Shown one piece after another: positions 6,088 to 6,469 of a DNA stretch of 6,469 nt; position 1 is the stretch's first letter; every line of letters begins with the position of its first letter. This stretch comes from Alphaproteobacteria bacterium (GTDB lineage: Bacteria > Pseudomonadota > Alphaproteobacteria > DSM-16000 > Inquilinaceae): positions 1 to 6,469 of the forward strand of contig JAJUFW010000178.1 of the NCBI GenBank assembly GCA_029263555.1, in the 5' to 3' direction. The position numbers and the translations under genes are program-made. Below the pieces are notes generated by a model. That model saw only the letters and a program-made list of their open reading frames with translations, was not told where the DNA came from and did not search any database.

Positions 6088-6469
6088 TCATCGGAAATCG
6101 CGGCTTCGCCACAGCGGCAACTGTCGGGGCCTGGAGGCGCGCGGATCGTCGCCCCGCGGCAGGGACGGGGAACGGGTTCCGGCCGTCCGGTCGCGGTCGC
6201 TCAAGGTGCGGAGGAGGAGGGTCAGGTCTTCCAGCCGTTCGCACACGATATGGGTGACGCCGCTCTCGCGCTGGACCCGGCCGCGGACGCTCAGAAGAGC
6301 CGCCTTCAGTACCGCCTTGCGATATTCCCGGACGACGTCCGGCCAGCAGATCAGGTTGGCGACCCCGGTCTCGTCCTCGATCGTGATGAAGATGACGCCG
6401 CTCGCCGTCCCGGGCTGCTGGCGGACCAGCACCAGGCCGGCGGTCTCGATCCGTCGGCCGGGACGGACC
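6088..6469 (-). CDS. dnaE2: Error-prone DNA polymerase DnaE2 (ImuC), C-terminal end, cut by the window edge
   Basis: Only the last 126 residues of this roughly 1000-residue translesion polymerase alpha-subunit homologue are present; the rest lies past base 6469. The segment is the C-terminal OB-fold: AGLVLVRQQPG (10-20), GVIFITIEDETGVANLICW (24-42), a YRKAVLKAALLSVRGRVQRE run (49-68) and HIVCERLEDL (73-82). It then passes through a basic, variable linker to the characteristic final SRDFR before the TGA stop. The final motif shows that the 3' end is natural, not truncated. In many alphaproteobacteria the gene sits at the end of an SOS-induced imuA-imuB-dnaE2 cassette and works with ImuB in damage-induced mutagenesis. 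imuA and imuB would be expected further right but are not visible. The gene is unrelated in function to the transporter operon downstream. Confidence 0.93.
   Translation of the reverse strand, partial: VRPGRRIETAGLVLVRQQPGTASGVIFITIEDETGVANLICWPDVVREYRKAVLKAALLSVRGRVQRESGVTHIVCERLEDLTLLLRTLSDRDRTAGTRSPSLPRGDDPRASRPRQLPLWRSRDFR

Overview
The window is a GC-rich bacterial stretch in which every supportable gene lies on the minus strand, so it reads from the right end to the left. GC-rich third codon positions, a DnaE2/ImuC-type polymerase tail, an sCache-type sensor and a CsiR-like GntR regulator suggest a free-living proteobacterium, most likely an alphaproteobacterium (Rhodospirillales or Rhizobiales type). 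That placement is inference from gene style only.

Layout in the direction of transcription: (1) 6469-6088, the last 126 codons of an error-prone DNA polymerase (dnaE2/imuC), cut by the window edge. (2) 6087-5914, a 174-bp spacer with a conspicuous AT-rich island at about 5965-6030, the likely control region of what follows. (3) 5913-3195, a tightly overlapping ABC importer of the nitrate/sulfonate/taurine type: periplasmic binding protein, ATPase, permease. (4) 3181-2513, a GntR/FCD regulator that starts 13 bp after the permease stop. (5) 2452-1610, a fumarylacetoacetate hydrolase (FAH) family enzyme. (6) 1522-635, a 3-hydroxyisobutyrate dehydrogenase family oxidoreductase. (7) 511-1, the start of a membrane-anchored sCache sensor protein, initiated by TTG and running off the left edge.

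Genes 3 to 6 look like one uptake-and-catabolism operon: a small organic acid or acid-like compound is captured and imported, an FAH-type enzyme cleaves or isomerises an oxo-acid intermediate, a beta-hydroxyacid dehydrogenase oxidises or reduces another, and the GntR protein probably senses the substrate and controls the operon. The substrate cannot be read from the sequence. The gaps on either side of the dehydrogenase gene carry perfect inverted repeats, which may be RNA hairpins; neither has the U-tract of a classical terminator. I see no mobile element, CRISPR array, tRNA or rRNA, and no gap above 300 bp. The window is mostly an ordinary metabolic region. Its most interesting content is the uncharacterised operon, whose substrate is unknown.
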